Below are positions 10,223 to 18,229 of a stretch of 64,000 bases of DNA, piece by piece. The stretch comes from Pseudoclavibacter sp. AY1H1. Lineage in GTDB: Bacteria > Actinomycetota > Actinomycetes > Actinomycetales > Microbacteriaceae. Made by a program: the position numbers and the translations under genes. The stretch is from NCBI RefSeq assembly GCF_002931055.1, contig NZ_PSXX01000016.1:1-64000 (forward strand). The letters run 5' to 3'. Numbering within the stretch: position 1 is the stretch's first letter; the number at the start of each line of letters is the position of its first letter. Under the pieces are notes generated by a model, which saw nothing but the letters and a program-made list of their open reading frames with translations, made no database searches and was not told where the DNA came from.

Positions 10223-10240
10223 TTTGGCGCGACAACTTAG
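10218..10240 (+). promoter_or_regulatory. Probable XylR operator over the xylF promoter
   Basis: ATATGTT, 9 nt, AACTTAG. The arms pair at 5 of 7 positions and the site matches the xylA operator in the left arm, spacer length and AACTTA box. It covers the -10 box and the transcription start of xylF, as expected for a repressor site. Confidence 0.65.
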
Positions 10241-10271
10241 GGCAACACATTTCAGAGAGGAAATGACCGTC

Positions 10272-11393
10272 ATGTCAGCAACGAAGAAGTTGCTCGGTCT
10301 CGCAGTCGTTGGAGGCCTCGCACTCGGTCTCACCGCATGCGACGCGCCAGCAGACCCAGCAGCAACCGGCGAAGCAGGAGCAGCAGTCGAGGTCGAGAGC
10401 GTTGGCATCTCGATGCCCACCCGCGAGCTCGAGCGCTGGATCAACGACGGAGCGCAGCTCCAGAGCAAGCTCGACGAGGCCGGCTTCACGACCGACCTGC
10501 AGTACGCCGAGAACGACCCGGACACGCAGATCTCGCAGATCCAGAACCAGATCGCATCCGGAGTCGACGTGCTCGTCGTCGCCGCCATCGACGGCTCGGT
10601 GCTCGCACCGGTGCTGCAGGATGCGGCTGACGAAGGCGTCACGATCATCGCCTACGACCGCCTCATCAACGACACGGAGAACGTCGACTACTACGCGACG
10701 TTCGACAACTACGCGGTGGGCAAGCTCCAGGGCGAGTACATCGTCGACAGCCTGGACCTCGAGAACCAGCCCGGCCCGTTCTACCTCGAGCCCTTCGCCG
10801 GCAGCCCGGACGACAACAACGCCAAGTTCTTCTTCTCCGGAGCCTGGGACGTCCTCAAGCCGTACATCGACGAAGGCAAGCTCGTCGTCGGCTCCGGCAA
10901 GTCGCCGGCATCGAACGACGACTGGGCCTCGGTCGGCATCCAGGGCTGGGAGAGCGCCGGCGCTCAGGACGAGATGGAGACCCGTCTCGCCTCGAACTAC
11001 GCCGACAAGAAGGTCGACGTCGTCCTCTCGCCGAACGACAGCCTCGCCCAGGGCATCGCGGAGGCGCTCGTCTCCGCCGGCTACACGCCCGGCTCCGAGT
11101 GGCCCATCCTCACGGGTCAGGACGCTGACAAGGCATCGGTCACGAACATCCTCGCCGACAAGCAGTCAATGACGGTCTGGAAGGACACCCGCCTCCTCGG
11201 CGACCAGGTCTTCGCCATGGTCGAGTCGCTCAAGGCGGGCACCGAGGTCGACGTCAACGACACCGAGAGCTACGACAACGGCGTCAAGGTCGTCCCCTCG
11301 TACCTCCTCGACCCCGAGGTCGTCACGAAGGACACCGTGCAGGAGAAGCTCATCGACAGTGGCTTCCTCCAGGCATCGGACGTCGGACTCTAA
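10272..11393 (+). CDS. xylF: Xylose ABC transporter substrate-binding lipoprotein XylF
   Basis: Extracellular sugar-binding protein that delivers D-xylose to XylGH. The 373-residue product begins with a lipoprotein signal (MSATKKLLGLAVVGGLALGL) and lipobox LTAC with Cys23 as the lipidated residue. The rest is a periplasmic-binding type 4 fold of the XylF/ChvE group (VLVVAAIDGS, YDRLI, LSPNDSLAQGI, LTGQDADKAS). Two in-frame ATGs are possible, 10263 and 10272; 10272 has the AGAGAGG sequence at a more usable distance. It is first in xylF-xylG-xylH and followed by a hairpin that probably lets more binding protein than transporter be made. Confidence 0.92.
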   Translation: MSATKKLLGLAVVGGLALGLTACDAPADPAATGEAGAAVEVESVGISMPTRELERWINDGAQLQSKLDEAGFTTDLQYAENDPDTQISQIQNQIASGVDVLVVAAIDGSVLAPVLQDAADEGVTIIAYDRLINDTENVDYYATFDNYAVGKLQGEYIVDSLDLENQPGPFYLEPFAGSPDDNNAKFFFSGAWDVLKPYIDEGKLVVGSGKSPASNDDWASVGIQGWESAGAQDEMETRLASNYADKKVDVVLSPNDSLAQGIAEALVSAGYTPGSEWPILTGQDADKASVTNILADKQSMTVWKDTRLLGDQVFAMVESLKAGTEVDVNDTESYDNGVKVVPSYLLDPEVVTKDTVQEKLIDSGFLQASDVGL

Positions 11394-11416
11394 CGAGTCA
11401 CCGACACCACACTGAA

Positions 11417-11457
11417 CGCGCTCGGGCTGGCTGTGCCCCCACACCAGCCCGAGCGCG
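11417..11457 (+). terminator. Intercistronic hairpin between xylF and xylG
   Basis: Arms 11417-11430 and 11444-11457 are exact complements (14-bp stem, 13-nt loop) followed by CTTCTGTTG. It sits 24 nt after the xylF stop and probably gives partial termination or stabilises the xylF message, a common arrangement for binding-protein genes. Confidence 0.7.
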
Positions 11458-11528
11458 CTTCTGTTGCAGCTCGCGCCCTCGAGGCGCAGCAGTGCCGAGC
11501 GGTGACGCTCGGAAAGTGAGACGGAGCA

Positions 11529-13070
11529 ATGGTGCAAGACGACACAATCCTGAAGATGTCGAACATCGTGAAGGAATTCAGCGGTGTGCGAGCCCTCGCG
11601 GGCGTCGACATCGAAGTCCGTCGCGGCGAGGTGCACGGCATCTGCGGCGAGAACGGCGCGGGCAAGTCGACGCTCATGAAGGTCCTGAGCGGCGTCTACC
11701 CCTACGGCACCTTCGAGGGGACCATCGAGTTCGATGGCCGCGAGGTGCGGTACAAGACCATCAACGACAGCGAGCAAGACGGCATCGTCATCATCCATCA
11801 GGAGCTCGCCCTCAGCCCCTACCTGTCGATCGCGGAGAACATCTTCCTCGGCAACGAGATCCAGCGCTTCGGCGTCATCGACTGGGACGAGACCAACCGC
11901 CGTGCGGCGGAGCTGCTCAAGCGGGTTGGCCTCAACGAGAACCCCGCAACCGTCATCCGCGAGATCGGCGTCGGCAAGCAGCAGCTCGTGGAGATCGCCA
12001 AGGCGCTGTCGAAGGACGTGAAGCTGCTCATCCTCGATGAGCCCACCGCGGCCCTCAACGACGAAGACTCCGCGCACCTGCTCGGCCTCATCGAGCAGCT
12101 GCGCGAGCAGGGCATCACGTCGATCATCATCTCCCACAAGCTCAAGGAGATCCGGCGCATCGCAGACCGCGTCACGATCATCCGCGACGGGGCGACGATC
12201 GACTCGATCGACATGACCGAGCCGGATGCGACCGAGGGTCGGATCATCCGCGCCATGGTCGGCCGCGAGCTCTCCTCCATGTTCCCGCCCCGCGAGGCGG
12301 TCATCGGGGAGGAGAAGCTGCGCGTCGAGAACTGGACGGTGCACCACCCGGCCGACCCAAGCCGCAAGGTCGTCGACGACGTGTCGTTCCACGTGCGCGC
12401 CGGCGAGATCATCGGCTTCGCCGGCCTCATGGGCGCAGGCCGCACGGAGCTCGCCATGAGCATCTTCGGCCGCAGCTACGGCACGAACATCTCCGGGGAG
12501 GTGTACAAGTCGGGTCAGCTGATCTCCACGAAGACGATCAACGAATCCATCAAGAACGGCCTGGCGTACACCACCGAGGATCGCAAGCACCTCGGCCTCA
12601 ACCTCATCGGCGACATCCAGGCCAACATCTCCGCGGCCGCCGCGAAGAAGGTCGCCCGTTGGGGCATCGTCGACGGCATCAAGGAGAACGGCGTCGCCGA
12701 GGGCTACCGCAAGTCCATGAACATCAAGACGGCGAGCGTCGCTACGCCCACGGGCAAGCTCTCCGGCGGCAATCAGCAGAAGGTCGTGCTCAGCAAGTGG
12801 CTGCAGACCGACCCTGACGTGCTGTTCCTCGACGAGCCCACCCGCGGCATCGACGTCGGCGCGAAGTACGAGATCTACGGGCTCATCAACAAGCTCGTCG
12901 AGCAGGGCAGGGCGGTCGTCGTGATCTCCTCCGAGCTCCCCGAGCTGCTCGGCCTCGCCGACCGCATCTACACGATCTCCGAAGGACGCCTCACGGGTGA
13001 GGTCTCCAAGGAGAACGCAACACAGGAACTGCTCATGCAGTACATGACCGCTGGAAAGGACGAGTCGTGA
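11529..13070 (+). CDS. xylG: Xylose ABC transporter ATP-binding protein XylG
   Basis: Cytoplasmic ATPase that powers xylose import. The 513-residue product is a tandem of two ATPase domains, as in all sugar transporters of the CUT2 class. The first has Walker [10 protein letters not shown] (40-48), a Q-loop IHQELAL, signature-like [16 protein letters not shown] and Walker [12 protein letters not shown]. The second has the degenerate Walker [11 protein letters not shown] usual for the family, [14 protein letters not shown] and [13 protein letters not shown]. Its stop overlaps the xylH GTG start by 4 bp (GTGA), so XylG and XylH are translated together. Substrate is assigned from the flanking xylA, xylB and xylR genes. 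Confidence 0.93.
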   Translation: MVQDDTILKMSNIVKEFSGVRALAGVDIEVRRGEVHGICGENGAGKSTLMKVLSGVYPYGTFEGTIEFDGREVRYKTINDSEQDGIVIIHQELALSPYLSIAENIFLGNEIQRFGVIDWDETNRRAAELLKRVGLNENPATVIREIGVGKQQLVEIAKALSKDVKLLILDEPTAALNDEDSAHLLGLIEQLREQGITSIIISHKLKEIRRIADRVTIIRDGATIDSIDMTEPDATEGRIIRAMVGRELSSMFPPREAVIGEEKLRVENWTVHHPADPSRKVVDDVSFHVRAGEIIGFAGLMGAGRTELAMSIFGRSYGTNISGEVYKSGQLISTKTINESIKNGLAYTTEDRKHLGLNLIGDIQANISAAAAKKVARWGIVDGIKENGVAEGYRKSMNIKTASVATPTGKLSGGNQQKVVLSKWLQTDPDVLFLDEPTRGIDVGAKYEIYGLINKLVEQGRAVVVISSELPELLGLADRIYTISEGRLTGEVSKENATQELLMQYMTAGKDES

Positions 13071-14275
13071 CCACCACGAACACCGAGGCCGCGAACGAAG
13101 CAGGCACCCGGAAAGTGAGGATGTCGGTCGACGTCCGCCAGTACGGGATCCTCGGCGCACTCGCCGTCATCATCATCCTGTTCCAGATTCTCACCGGCGG
13201 GAAGCTCCTGCTGCCCGCGAACATCAACAACCTCATCCAGCAGAACGCGTACGTGCTGATCCTCGCGGTCGGCATGATCATCGTCATCATCGCTGGCCAC
13301 ATCGACCTGTCGGTCGGCTCGGTCGTCGCCGTCGTGGGTGCCATCACGGCCATCGCCATCACCCAATGGGGGCTGCCGTGGTTCGCGGCGGTGCTCATCG
13401 GCCTCGCGGCCGGGGCGGTGATCGGCATCTGGCAGGGATTCTGGATCGCCTACGTGGGCATACCGGCGTTCATCGTGACGCTAGCGGGCATGCTGCTCTT
13501 CCGAGGTCTCACTCTCGTGCTCCTCACGGGTGGAACGATCAACGCGCTGCCGGACGAGTTCGTCGCCATCGGCAAGGGCTCGCTGCCGCAGTCGATGGGC
13601 ACGATGCTCGGCGGACACGACGTCGTCACGATGCTCATCGCGCTTGTCGTCGTCGCAGCCGTCATCGGAAGCCAGCTCCGCACCCGCGCACGCCGCAAGA
13701 AGCTCGACCTGCCCGTCGAGCCCGGGGCTGCCCTCATCGCGAAGCTCGCGATCGTCGCCATCGCAGTGCTCGCGTTCGCGTGGCTGCTCTCGGCGCACAA
13801 GGGCCTGCCGATCATCCTCATCATCCTGGCCGTGCTGATCATGCTCTACACGTTCATCCTGCAGCGCACCGTCTTCGGCCGGAACGTCTACGCCATGGGT
13901 GGCAACCTCTTCGCGGCCAAGATGAGCGGTGTGCGCACGGAGCGCGTCAACTTCCTCATCTTCGTCAACATGGGTGTGCTCGCCGCGCTCGCCGGCATCG
14001 TGACGACGGCCCGCGCAGGTGGCGCCGTCGCTTCAGCCGGCAACACCTACGAGCTCGACGCCATCGCGGCGGCGTTCATCGGTGGCGCGGCCGTGACCGG
14101 TGGTGTTGGTACGGTTATCGGCGCAGTCATCGGCGCGATGATCATGGGTGTCCTCAACATGGGACTCTCGATCCTCTCGGTCGACTCGGCCTGGCAGTCG
14201 GTCATCAAGGGCCTCGTGCTGCTGCTCGCCGTGGCGATCGACGTGCTCGGCAAGCGCCGAGGCGGACGCAGCTGA
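13067..14275 (+). CDS. xylH: Xylose ABC transporter permease XylH
   Basis: Membrane channel of the xylose importer, BPD_transp_2 family, 402 residues with roughly ten hydrophobic segments. The family stretch [17 protein letters not shown] lies near residues 77-93 and the conserved [12 protein letters not shown] and [22 protein letters not shown] segments follow. A longer, charged cytoplasmic loop (about residues 200-225, [16 protein letters not shown]) separates the two halves, as is usual for XylH. Starts at a GTG overlapping the xylG stop. A strong terminator follows 7 bp after its stop, so xylR is a separate unit. Confidence 0.93.
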   Translation: MTTTNTEAANEAGTRKVRMSVDVRQYGILGALAVIIILFQILTGGKLLLPANINNLIQQNAYVLILAVGMIIVIIAGHIDLSVGSVVAVVGAITAIAITQWGLPWFAAVLIGLAAGAVIGIWQGFWIAYVGIPAFIVTLAGMLLFRGLTLVLLTGGTINALPDEFVAIGKGSLPQSMGTMLGGHDVVTMLIALVVVAAVIGSQLRTRARRKKLDLPVEPGAALIAKLAIVAIAVLAFAWLLSAHKGLPIILIILAVLIMLYTFILQRTVFGRNVYAMGGNLFAAKMSGVRTERVNFLIFVNMGVLAALAGIVTTARAGGAVASAGNTYELDAIAAAFIGGAAVTGGVGTVIGAVIGAMIMGVLNMGLSILSVDSAWQSVIKGLVLLLAVAIDVLGKRRGGRS

Positions 14276-14281
14276 TCGATC

Positions 14282-14317
14282 TCCGTCGCCCGCGCTGAAC
14301 CCAGCGCGGGCGACGGA
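14282..14317 (+). terminator. Terminator after xylH
   Basis: Positions 14282-14297 and 14302-14317 are exact complements with an AACC loop (16-bp stem). It begins 7 bp after the xylH stop and ends the xylFGH transcript. Confidence 0.85.
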
Positions 14318-14344
14318 ACGGCTCGGCCGAGCGCCAGCCTGCCC

Positions 14345-14380
14345 GGAAGCGGAAGCAGAAGCAGAACCAGAACCAGACAC
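14345..14380 (+). repeat. Degenerate hexanucleotide tandem repeat before xylR
   Basis: Six consecutive 6-mers: GGAAGC, GGAAGC, AGAAGC, AGAACC, AGAACC, AGACAC. They lie in the 97-bp space between the xylH terminator and the xylR start. A purine-rich run this regular in such GC-rich DNA is unusual; it could affect xylR expression or reflect slippage. No known site is recognised in it. Confidence 0.7.
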
Positions 14381-14414
14381 GCACTGCCGTGACAAGCGAG
14401 AGAAAGAGGACGGC

Positions 14415-15566
14415 ATGGCCACCGATCGTGTCGCCTCTTCGAACCTCTCCCTCATCCTCGAACGCCTCCACCGCGGTGGGCAGGCGTCCAGAGCGGAGCT
14501 GACCCGCGAGACCGGCCTCAACCGTTCCACCATCGCTGCGCTCGTCTCCGAGCTCGCCGACCGCGGCATCGTCGAGGAGCACGAACCCGTCGCGACGAAT
14601 CTCGTCGGCAGGCCGAGCCCCATCGTCGGCGTCTGCGACAAGATCGTCGCCGTCGCGGTCGTGCCGGAGGTGGACGCCCTGAACGTGGGTGTCGTCAGCT
14701 TCCGCGGCGAGCTGCTGAAGCGCATCCGCTTCGAAACCGAGAAGCCGCCGACCGCGAGGGAAGCCGTCGCCATCGTGAAGGCCCTCGTCGAGGGGCTCAG
14801 CGAGAGCCTCGACACGCTCTACGAGTGCGTCGGCATCGGCGTCGCCGTGCCAGGACTCGTCCGGGCCTCCGACGGATTCGTGCGCTGGGTGCCCCACTTC
14901 GAGTGGCGCGATGTGCCGCTCGCCGACCAGCTGCAGAAGGCCACGGGCCTGCCGGTGCTCGCCGCGAACGACGCCAACCTCGGCGCGGTCGCCGAGCACA
15001 TCTTCGGCGCTGGCCGCGGCATCAGCAACATGCTCTACATGAACGGTGGCGCGAGCGGTATCGGCGGCGGCATCATCGCCGACGACCGACTCCTGCACGG
15101 CGTGGCCGGCTACGCGGGTGAGTTCGGGCACAACCTCGTGGCGACTCCCGCGGCGCTCGGGAACTCGGGCGACGACGAGCTCGAGCGCGTCGTCAGCAGA
15201 CGTCGCCTGCTCGCCGCCCTCGGCACGAAGAGCGCCAGCGACGACGAGCTGGAGCGGATGCTGCAGCAGAACATCGACCCGGCGGTGAAGCTCGAGACGC
15301 ACCGCCAGCTCGGGGTGCTCAGCGTCGGCGTGCGCAACATGATCAACATCCTGAACCCCGAGCGGGTGGTGCTCGGCGGGTTCCTCGGCGTGCTGCTTGA
15401 CCTCGAGCGCGACTACTTCCTCGAGATCCTCGCCGAGCACACGCTCGCCCCGAACTACGGCGAGGTCGAGGTGGTGCGGGCCGGGCTCGGCAGCGACCTG
15501 CTGTTCATCGGCGCCGCCGAGCTGCAGTTCCAGGCGCTCATCGAGCGCGCCCACCTGCGCCGCTAA
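14415..15566 (+). CDS. xylR: ROK-family xylose repressor XylR
   Basis: Predicted xylose-responsive repressor of the flanking xyl genes. The 383-residue protein has an N-terminal winged helix (about residues 8-65; RAELTRETGLNRSTIAALVSEL) and a ROK sugar-kinase-like domain with GGGIIADDRLLHGVAGYAGEFGH. The usual ROK zinc site CxCGxxGC after this His is absent: the corresponding stretch has no cysteine at all. That is also seen in some XylR-type repressors, so it need not mean loss of function. The ATG at 14415 follows AGAGGA; the open frame upstream is shadow of xylH. It is the natural candidate to bind the operators at 10078-10100 and 10218-10240. Confidence 0.85.
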   Translation: MATDRVASSNLSLILERLHRGGQASRAELTRETGLNRSTIAALVSELADRGIVEEHEPVATNLVGRPSPIVGVCDKIVAVAVVPEVDALNVGVVSFRGELLKRIRFETEKPPTAREAVAIVKALVEGLSESLDTLYECVGIGVAVPGLVRASDGFVRWVPHFEWRDVPLADQLQKATGLPVLAANDANLGAVAEHIFGAGRGISNMLYMNGGASGIGGGIIADDRLLHGVAGYAGEFGHNLVATPAALGNSGDDELERVVSRRRLLAALGTKSASDDELERMLQQNIDPAVKLETHRQLGVLSVGVRNMINILNPERVVLGGFLGVLLDLERDYFLEILAEHTLAPNYGEVEVVRAGLGSDLLFIGAAELQFQALIERAHLRR

Positions 15567-15589
15567 CTCCCGCTGCCGACGCGGTTTCA

Positions 15590-15647
15590 GGATGGGAACC
15601 TCGCTTCGGGATGGTCTGTTCTCCATCCGGAAGCGGATTTCCCATCC
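15590..15647. terminator. Large hairpin between convergent xylR and fabH
   Basis: Arms 15590-15614 and 15623-15647 pair at 21 of 25 positions with an 8-nt loop; the outer GGATGGGAA/TTCCCATCC and inner GGATGG/CCATCC parts are perfect. It lies between two convergent genes and probably terminates both. Confidence 0.75.
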
Positions 15648-15679
15648 GCAGACTGGGTCCAGCGGGCCGCGTTGGCGAG

Positions 15680-16660
15680 CTACGCGGGGTTGCGGACCTC
15701 GGGGAACGCGATGACCTGACCCGAGTAGCAGAAGCCGCCGCCGAAGCCGAGCAGGAGGGCGGGGCCACCGGGCTCGGCGACGCCAGCCTCGACCTGCTTG
15801 GCGAGGGCGATGGGGATGGAGGCGGCTGAGGTGTTTCCCGAGTAGACGACGTCGCGAGCGACCACGTCGTCGGCGAGGCCGAGCTGCTTGCCGAGGGCGT
15901 CGATGATGCGCAGGTTCGCCTGGTGCGGGACGAACGCGACGAGCTCGTCCGCTCGCACCCCGCCCTTCGCGAGCGCATCGATCGCGACGTGCTGCGCCTG
16001 CGTGATCGCCCAGCGGAAGACGCTGCGGCCCTCCTGCTCGAAGCGGCCGGACGGCTGCTGGATGCGCACGAGGTTGCCGAGCTCCGGCTGCGAACCCCAC
16101 GCGACGGGGGCGACGCCGGGAGTCTCGCTGCGTTCGAGCACGACCGCGCCGGCGCCGTCTGCCATGAGGATGGCGGTGGTGCGGTCGGTCCAGTCCATGA
16201 AGTCGCTCATGCGCTCGGCGCCGATGATGAGGGCGCGGCTCGCGGAGCCGGCGCTGATCGCCTGGTCGGCGACGGCGAGCGCCTGCGAGAAGCCGGCGCA
16301 GGCCGCGTTGAGGTCGAAGGCGACGGGGTGCGTCGCGCCGATGCGGGTCGCGACCTGCGCGGCCGTCGACGGCGAACGGTCCATGGCCGTCATCGTCGCC
16401 ACGATGACCATGTCGATGTCCGTGCCCTGCACGTCCGCGGAGAGGAGCGCCTTGACGCCGGCCGCTGCGGCCAGGTCGGTGACGCTCTGCCCGTCTGCGG
16501 CAAGTCGACGCTCGCGGATGCCGACGCGTGACGTGATCCACTCGTCGCTCGTGTCGAGAGTCTGCGAGAGCTCATCGTTCGTCACGATGCGCTCCGGCGA
16601 CTCGTAGCCGACTCCGACGATGCGCGAGTGCACTGGCTGAGGCTGGGGGAAGGAAAGCAT
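15680..16660 (-). CDS. fabH: Beta-ketoacyl-ACP synthase III (FabH-type)
   Basis: Catalyses the first condensation of fatty-acid synthesis (acyl-CoA with malonyl-ACP) or a related thiolase-type condensation. The 326-residue protein carries the complete Cys-His-Asn triad: Cys121 in DLNAACAGFSQAL, His246 in VPHQAN and Asn276 in SGNTSAAS, plus the C-terminal GFGGGFCYSGQ. It stands alone here, away from fabD, acpP or fabF, so it could instead serve a special acyl starter unit. The ATG at 16660 is chosen; a TAGGAT box on the minus strand (16673-16678) ends 6 nt before an in-frame TTG at 16666, so a leaderless TTG start is an alternative. Confidence 0.88.
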   Translation of the reverse strand: MLSFPQPQPVHSRIVGVGYESPERIVTNDELSQTLDTSDEWITSRVGIRERRLAADGQSVTDLAAAAGVKALLSADVQGTDIDMVIVATMTAMDRSPSTAAQVATRIGATHPVAFDLNAACAGFSQALAVADQAISAGSASRALIIGAERMSDFMDWTDRTTAILMADGAGAVVLERSETPGVAPVAWGSQPELGNLVRIQQPSGRFEQEGRSVFRWAITQAQHVAIDALAKGGVRADELVAFVPHQANLRIIDALGKQLGLADDVVARDVVYSGNTSAASIPIALAKQVEAGVAEPGGPALLLGFGGGFCYSGQVIAFPEVRNPA

Positions 16661-16768
16661 GATCAACGCAGAATCCTACCCTCCGGTCAGTGCTGGTCTC
16701 TGTGGGGGTATTCGGAGCGTGCGCGTCGCCCGGATTGCCGCATCGAACGGGGGCGCCCGGGGTGCGCG

Positions 16769-17134
16769 TCAGCTTCGGGGGAGCGTGCCGATCTCGTCGC
16801 CGGCGTCGTTGTAGATCAGGAGCGAGTTGCCGTCGACCGAGGCCGACGCGGCGCCGACGAGCCAGGTGTCGACACCCTCGCAGAACATCATCGTCGACGC
16901 GAGGGCTCCGAACTCGATCTTCCCGTCGGTCTCGCTCCAGTCGCCCATGAGCCGGTTGCAGCCGTCGTTGCCCGTCACCCTGCCGTCGTCGGAGAGGCGC
17001 AGGCCGGGTTCGCCCCGGCCGCTCGAGTCGGGGGTGCCCCAGGTGCCGGCCGCCGACGCGGCTGTCTGCGCGCATCCGCTGAGGAACAGGAGGGTCGCTG
17101 CCGCGACTGCGATGCTGACGCCGATGGTCTTCAC
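16769..17134 (-). CDS. META-domain (HslJ-like) lipoprotein
   Basis: Small surface lipoprotein of unknown role. The 121-residue product starts with a lipoprotein signal ending in the lipobox LSGC near residue 20 and continues as one META/HslJ domain: LSDDGRVTGNDGCNRLMGDW, then FGALASTMMFCEG. HslJ relatives are linked to heat and novobiocin tolerance in E. coli, but the function of actinobacterial single-META lipoproteins is unknown. The GTG at 17134 has GGAG 5 nt upstream and gives a compact signal peptide; a start at 17176 would add residues that weaken it. Upstream of fabH on the same strand, 108 bp apart; co-transcription is not evident. Confidence 0.7.
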   Translation of the reverse strand: MKTIGVSIAVAAATLLFLSGCAQTAASAAGTWGTPDSSGRGEPGLRLSDDGRVTGNDGCNRLMGDWSETDGKIEFGALASTMMFCEGVDTWLVGAASASVDGNSLLIYNDAGDEIGTLPRS

Positions 17135-17190
17135 GAGGGCTCCGATGCTTGGGGTGGCCACATCGTAGCGAGTCAAACCGGAGCGGCGGA

Positions 17191-17196
17191 TACCCT
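17191..17196 (+). promoter_or_regulatory. -10 box of a leaderless promoter (ankyrin gene)
   Basis: TACCCT ends 6 nt before the ATG at 17203, so the transcript would begin at the start codon. The same TACCCT-N6-ATG arrangement occurs at the glycosylase gene (5568-5582). Confidence 0.55.
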
Positions 17197-17202
17197 GTTG
17201 CC

Positions 17203-17580
17203 ATGCCCGAACTGACGCCAGAACAAGTCGAGACGCTGACGGAGCTCGCGATGGGCTGTGCTCGCCGCGGTGACAGCAAGACTCTGGTGGATCTCATCGA
17301 CCAGGGCATGCCCGTCGACCTGCAGGATGCGGCCGGCAATACCGCGCTGATGCTCGCCGCGTACAGCGGCCACGCGGGGGCCGTTCAGGCGCTCATCCGT
17401 CACGGAGCCGACGTGGACCTGTGCAACGCGCGGAATCAGTCGCCCATCGCGGGGGCGCTCTTCAAGGGCGAGGACGAGATCGTGCGCCTGCTCCGGGACG
17501 CGGGCGCGGACCTCGACGCGGGAACGCCGACTGCGCGCGCGACCGCGGAGATGTTCGGGCAGAAGCACCTGCTGGACTGA
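17203..17580 (+). CDS. Ankyrin repeat protein
   Basis: A 125-residue cytoplasmic protein made almost only of ankyrin repeats, about three: GDSKTLVDLIDQGMPVDLQDAAGNTALMLAAYSGH, then a second ending in GADVDLCNARNQSPIAGA, then a third ending in GADLDAGTPTARATAEM. Such short ankyrin proteins are common in actinobacteria, sometimes next to catalases; here the partner is unknown. The start at 17203 is supported by a leaderless-type promoter. Nothing in the neighbourhood (META lipoprotein divergent, DUF1990 gene downstream) defines its role. Confidence 0.8.
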   Translation: MPELTPEQVETLTELAMGCARRGDSKTLVDLIDQGMPVDLQDAAGNTALMLAAYSGHAGAVQALIRHGADVDLCNARNQSPIAGALFKGEDEIVRLLRDAGADLDAGTPTARATAEMFGQKHLLD

Positions 17581-17688
17581 CCGTCCCGACTGGAAGCGGG
17601 AACCGGCAGCGGGCGACCTGCGGTGCAGGAACCGAGCGCTTCGGAACTCGAGCTCGCCGAGGAGTCAGCCGGATGCCAGGCTGGGGGC

Positions 17689-18189
17689 ATGGCCACGTCC
17701 GTTCCGCAGGCGCTCACGCAACCGCACCTCGACGTGTGGCGCCCTGAGGCTGGGCGGCTCCGACGCTTCGAGAAGACGGTCGCCCTCGGCGACGGGGATG
17801 CGCTGTGGGAGCGGGCCGCGGCAGACGTGCTCGTCTGGCGAGTGAAGACGCGCAGCGGGTTCGAGGTGCACCCGGACGGGGCCCGTGCGGTTGTGGGGGC
17901 ACGTCCGACGATCATCGCCGGGTGGGGTGGGGTGCGCATCCAGGAGCCCGTCGAGGTCGTGGCCGTCGTCGACGAGCCGACGAGGGTGGGGTTCGCCTAC
18001 CGGACCCTGCCGGGTCATCCCGTGCAGGGCGAGGAGGCGTTCATCGTCCGCCGAGTGGATGCTCGGGTCGAGTTCACGATCCGCTCGCTGACCCGAGCGG
18101 CGCCATCGGGACCTTGGCGCACGCTGTTCCCGTTCCTCCGGGCCGCGCAGATCGTGGCGAGGCGGAGATACGAGCGCGCGCTTCGGTGA
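17689..18189 (+). CDS. DUF1990 family protein
   Basis: A 166-residue protein matching the DUF1990 pattern: an RRFEKTVALGDGDALWERAA segment near the N-terminus, a central beta-rich part with GFEVHPDGARAVVGARPTI and a C-terminal part GFAYRTLPGHPVQGEEAF followed by FTIRSLTRAA. Biochemical function is unknown. Two starts are possible: GTG 17623 (188 residues) or ATG 17689; the latter is closer to the family beginning and has GGGGG just upstream. It lies 108 bp after the ankyrin gene and 40 bp before the AraC gene, all on the plus strand. Confidence 0.7.
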   Translation: MATSVPQALTQPHLDVWRPEAGRLRRFEKTVALGDGDALWERAAADVLVWRVKTRSGFEVHPDGARAVVGARPTIIAGWGGVRIQEPVEVVAVVDEPTRVGFAYRTLPGHPVQGEEAFIVRRVDARVEFTIRSLTRAAPSGPWRTLFPFLRAAQIVARRRYERALR

Positions 18190-18229
18190 GGCGCGGAACA
18201 AGCGCCGGGTCCGTGGTGTTCGACTCAGT

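Noticed and set aside
9906-10271. Upstream extension of the xylF frame through the divergent promoter
   Set aside because: It runs over the xylA start and both promoters; the lipoprotein signal starts at 10272.
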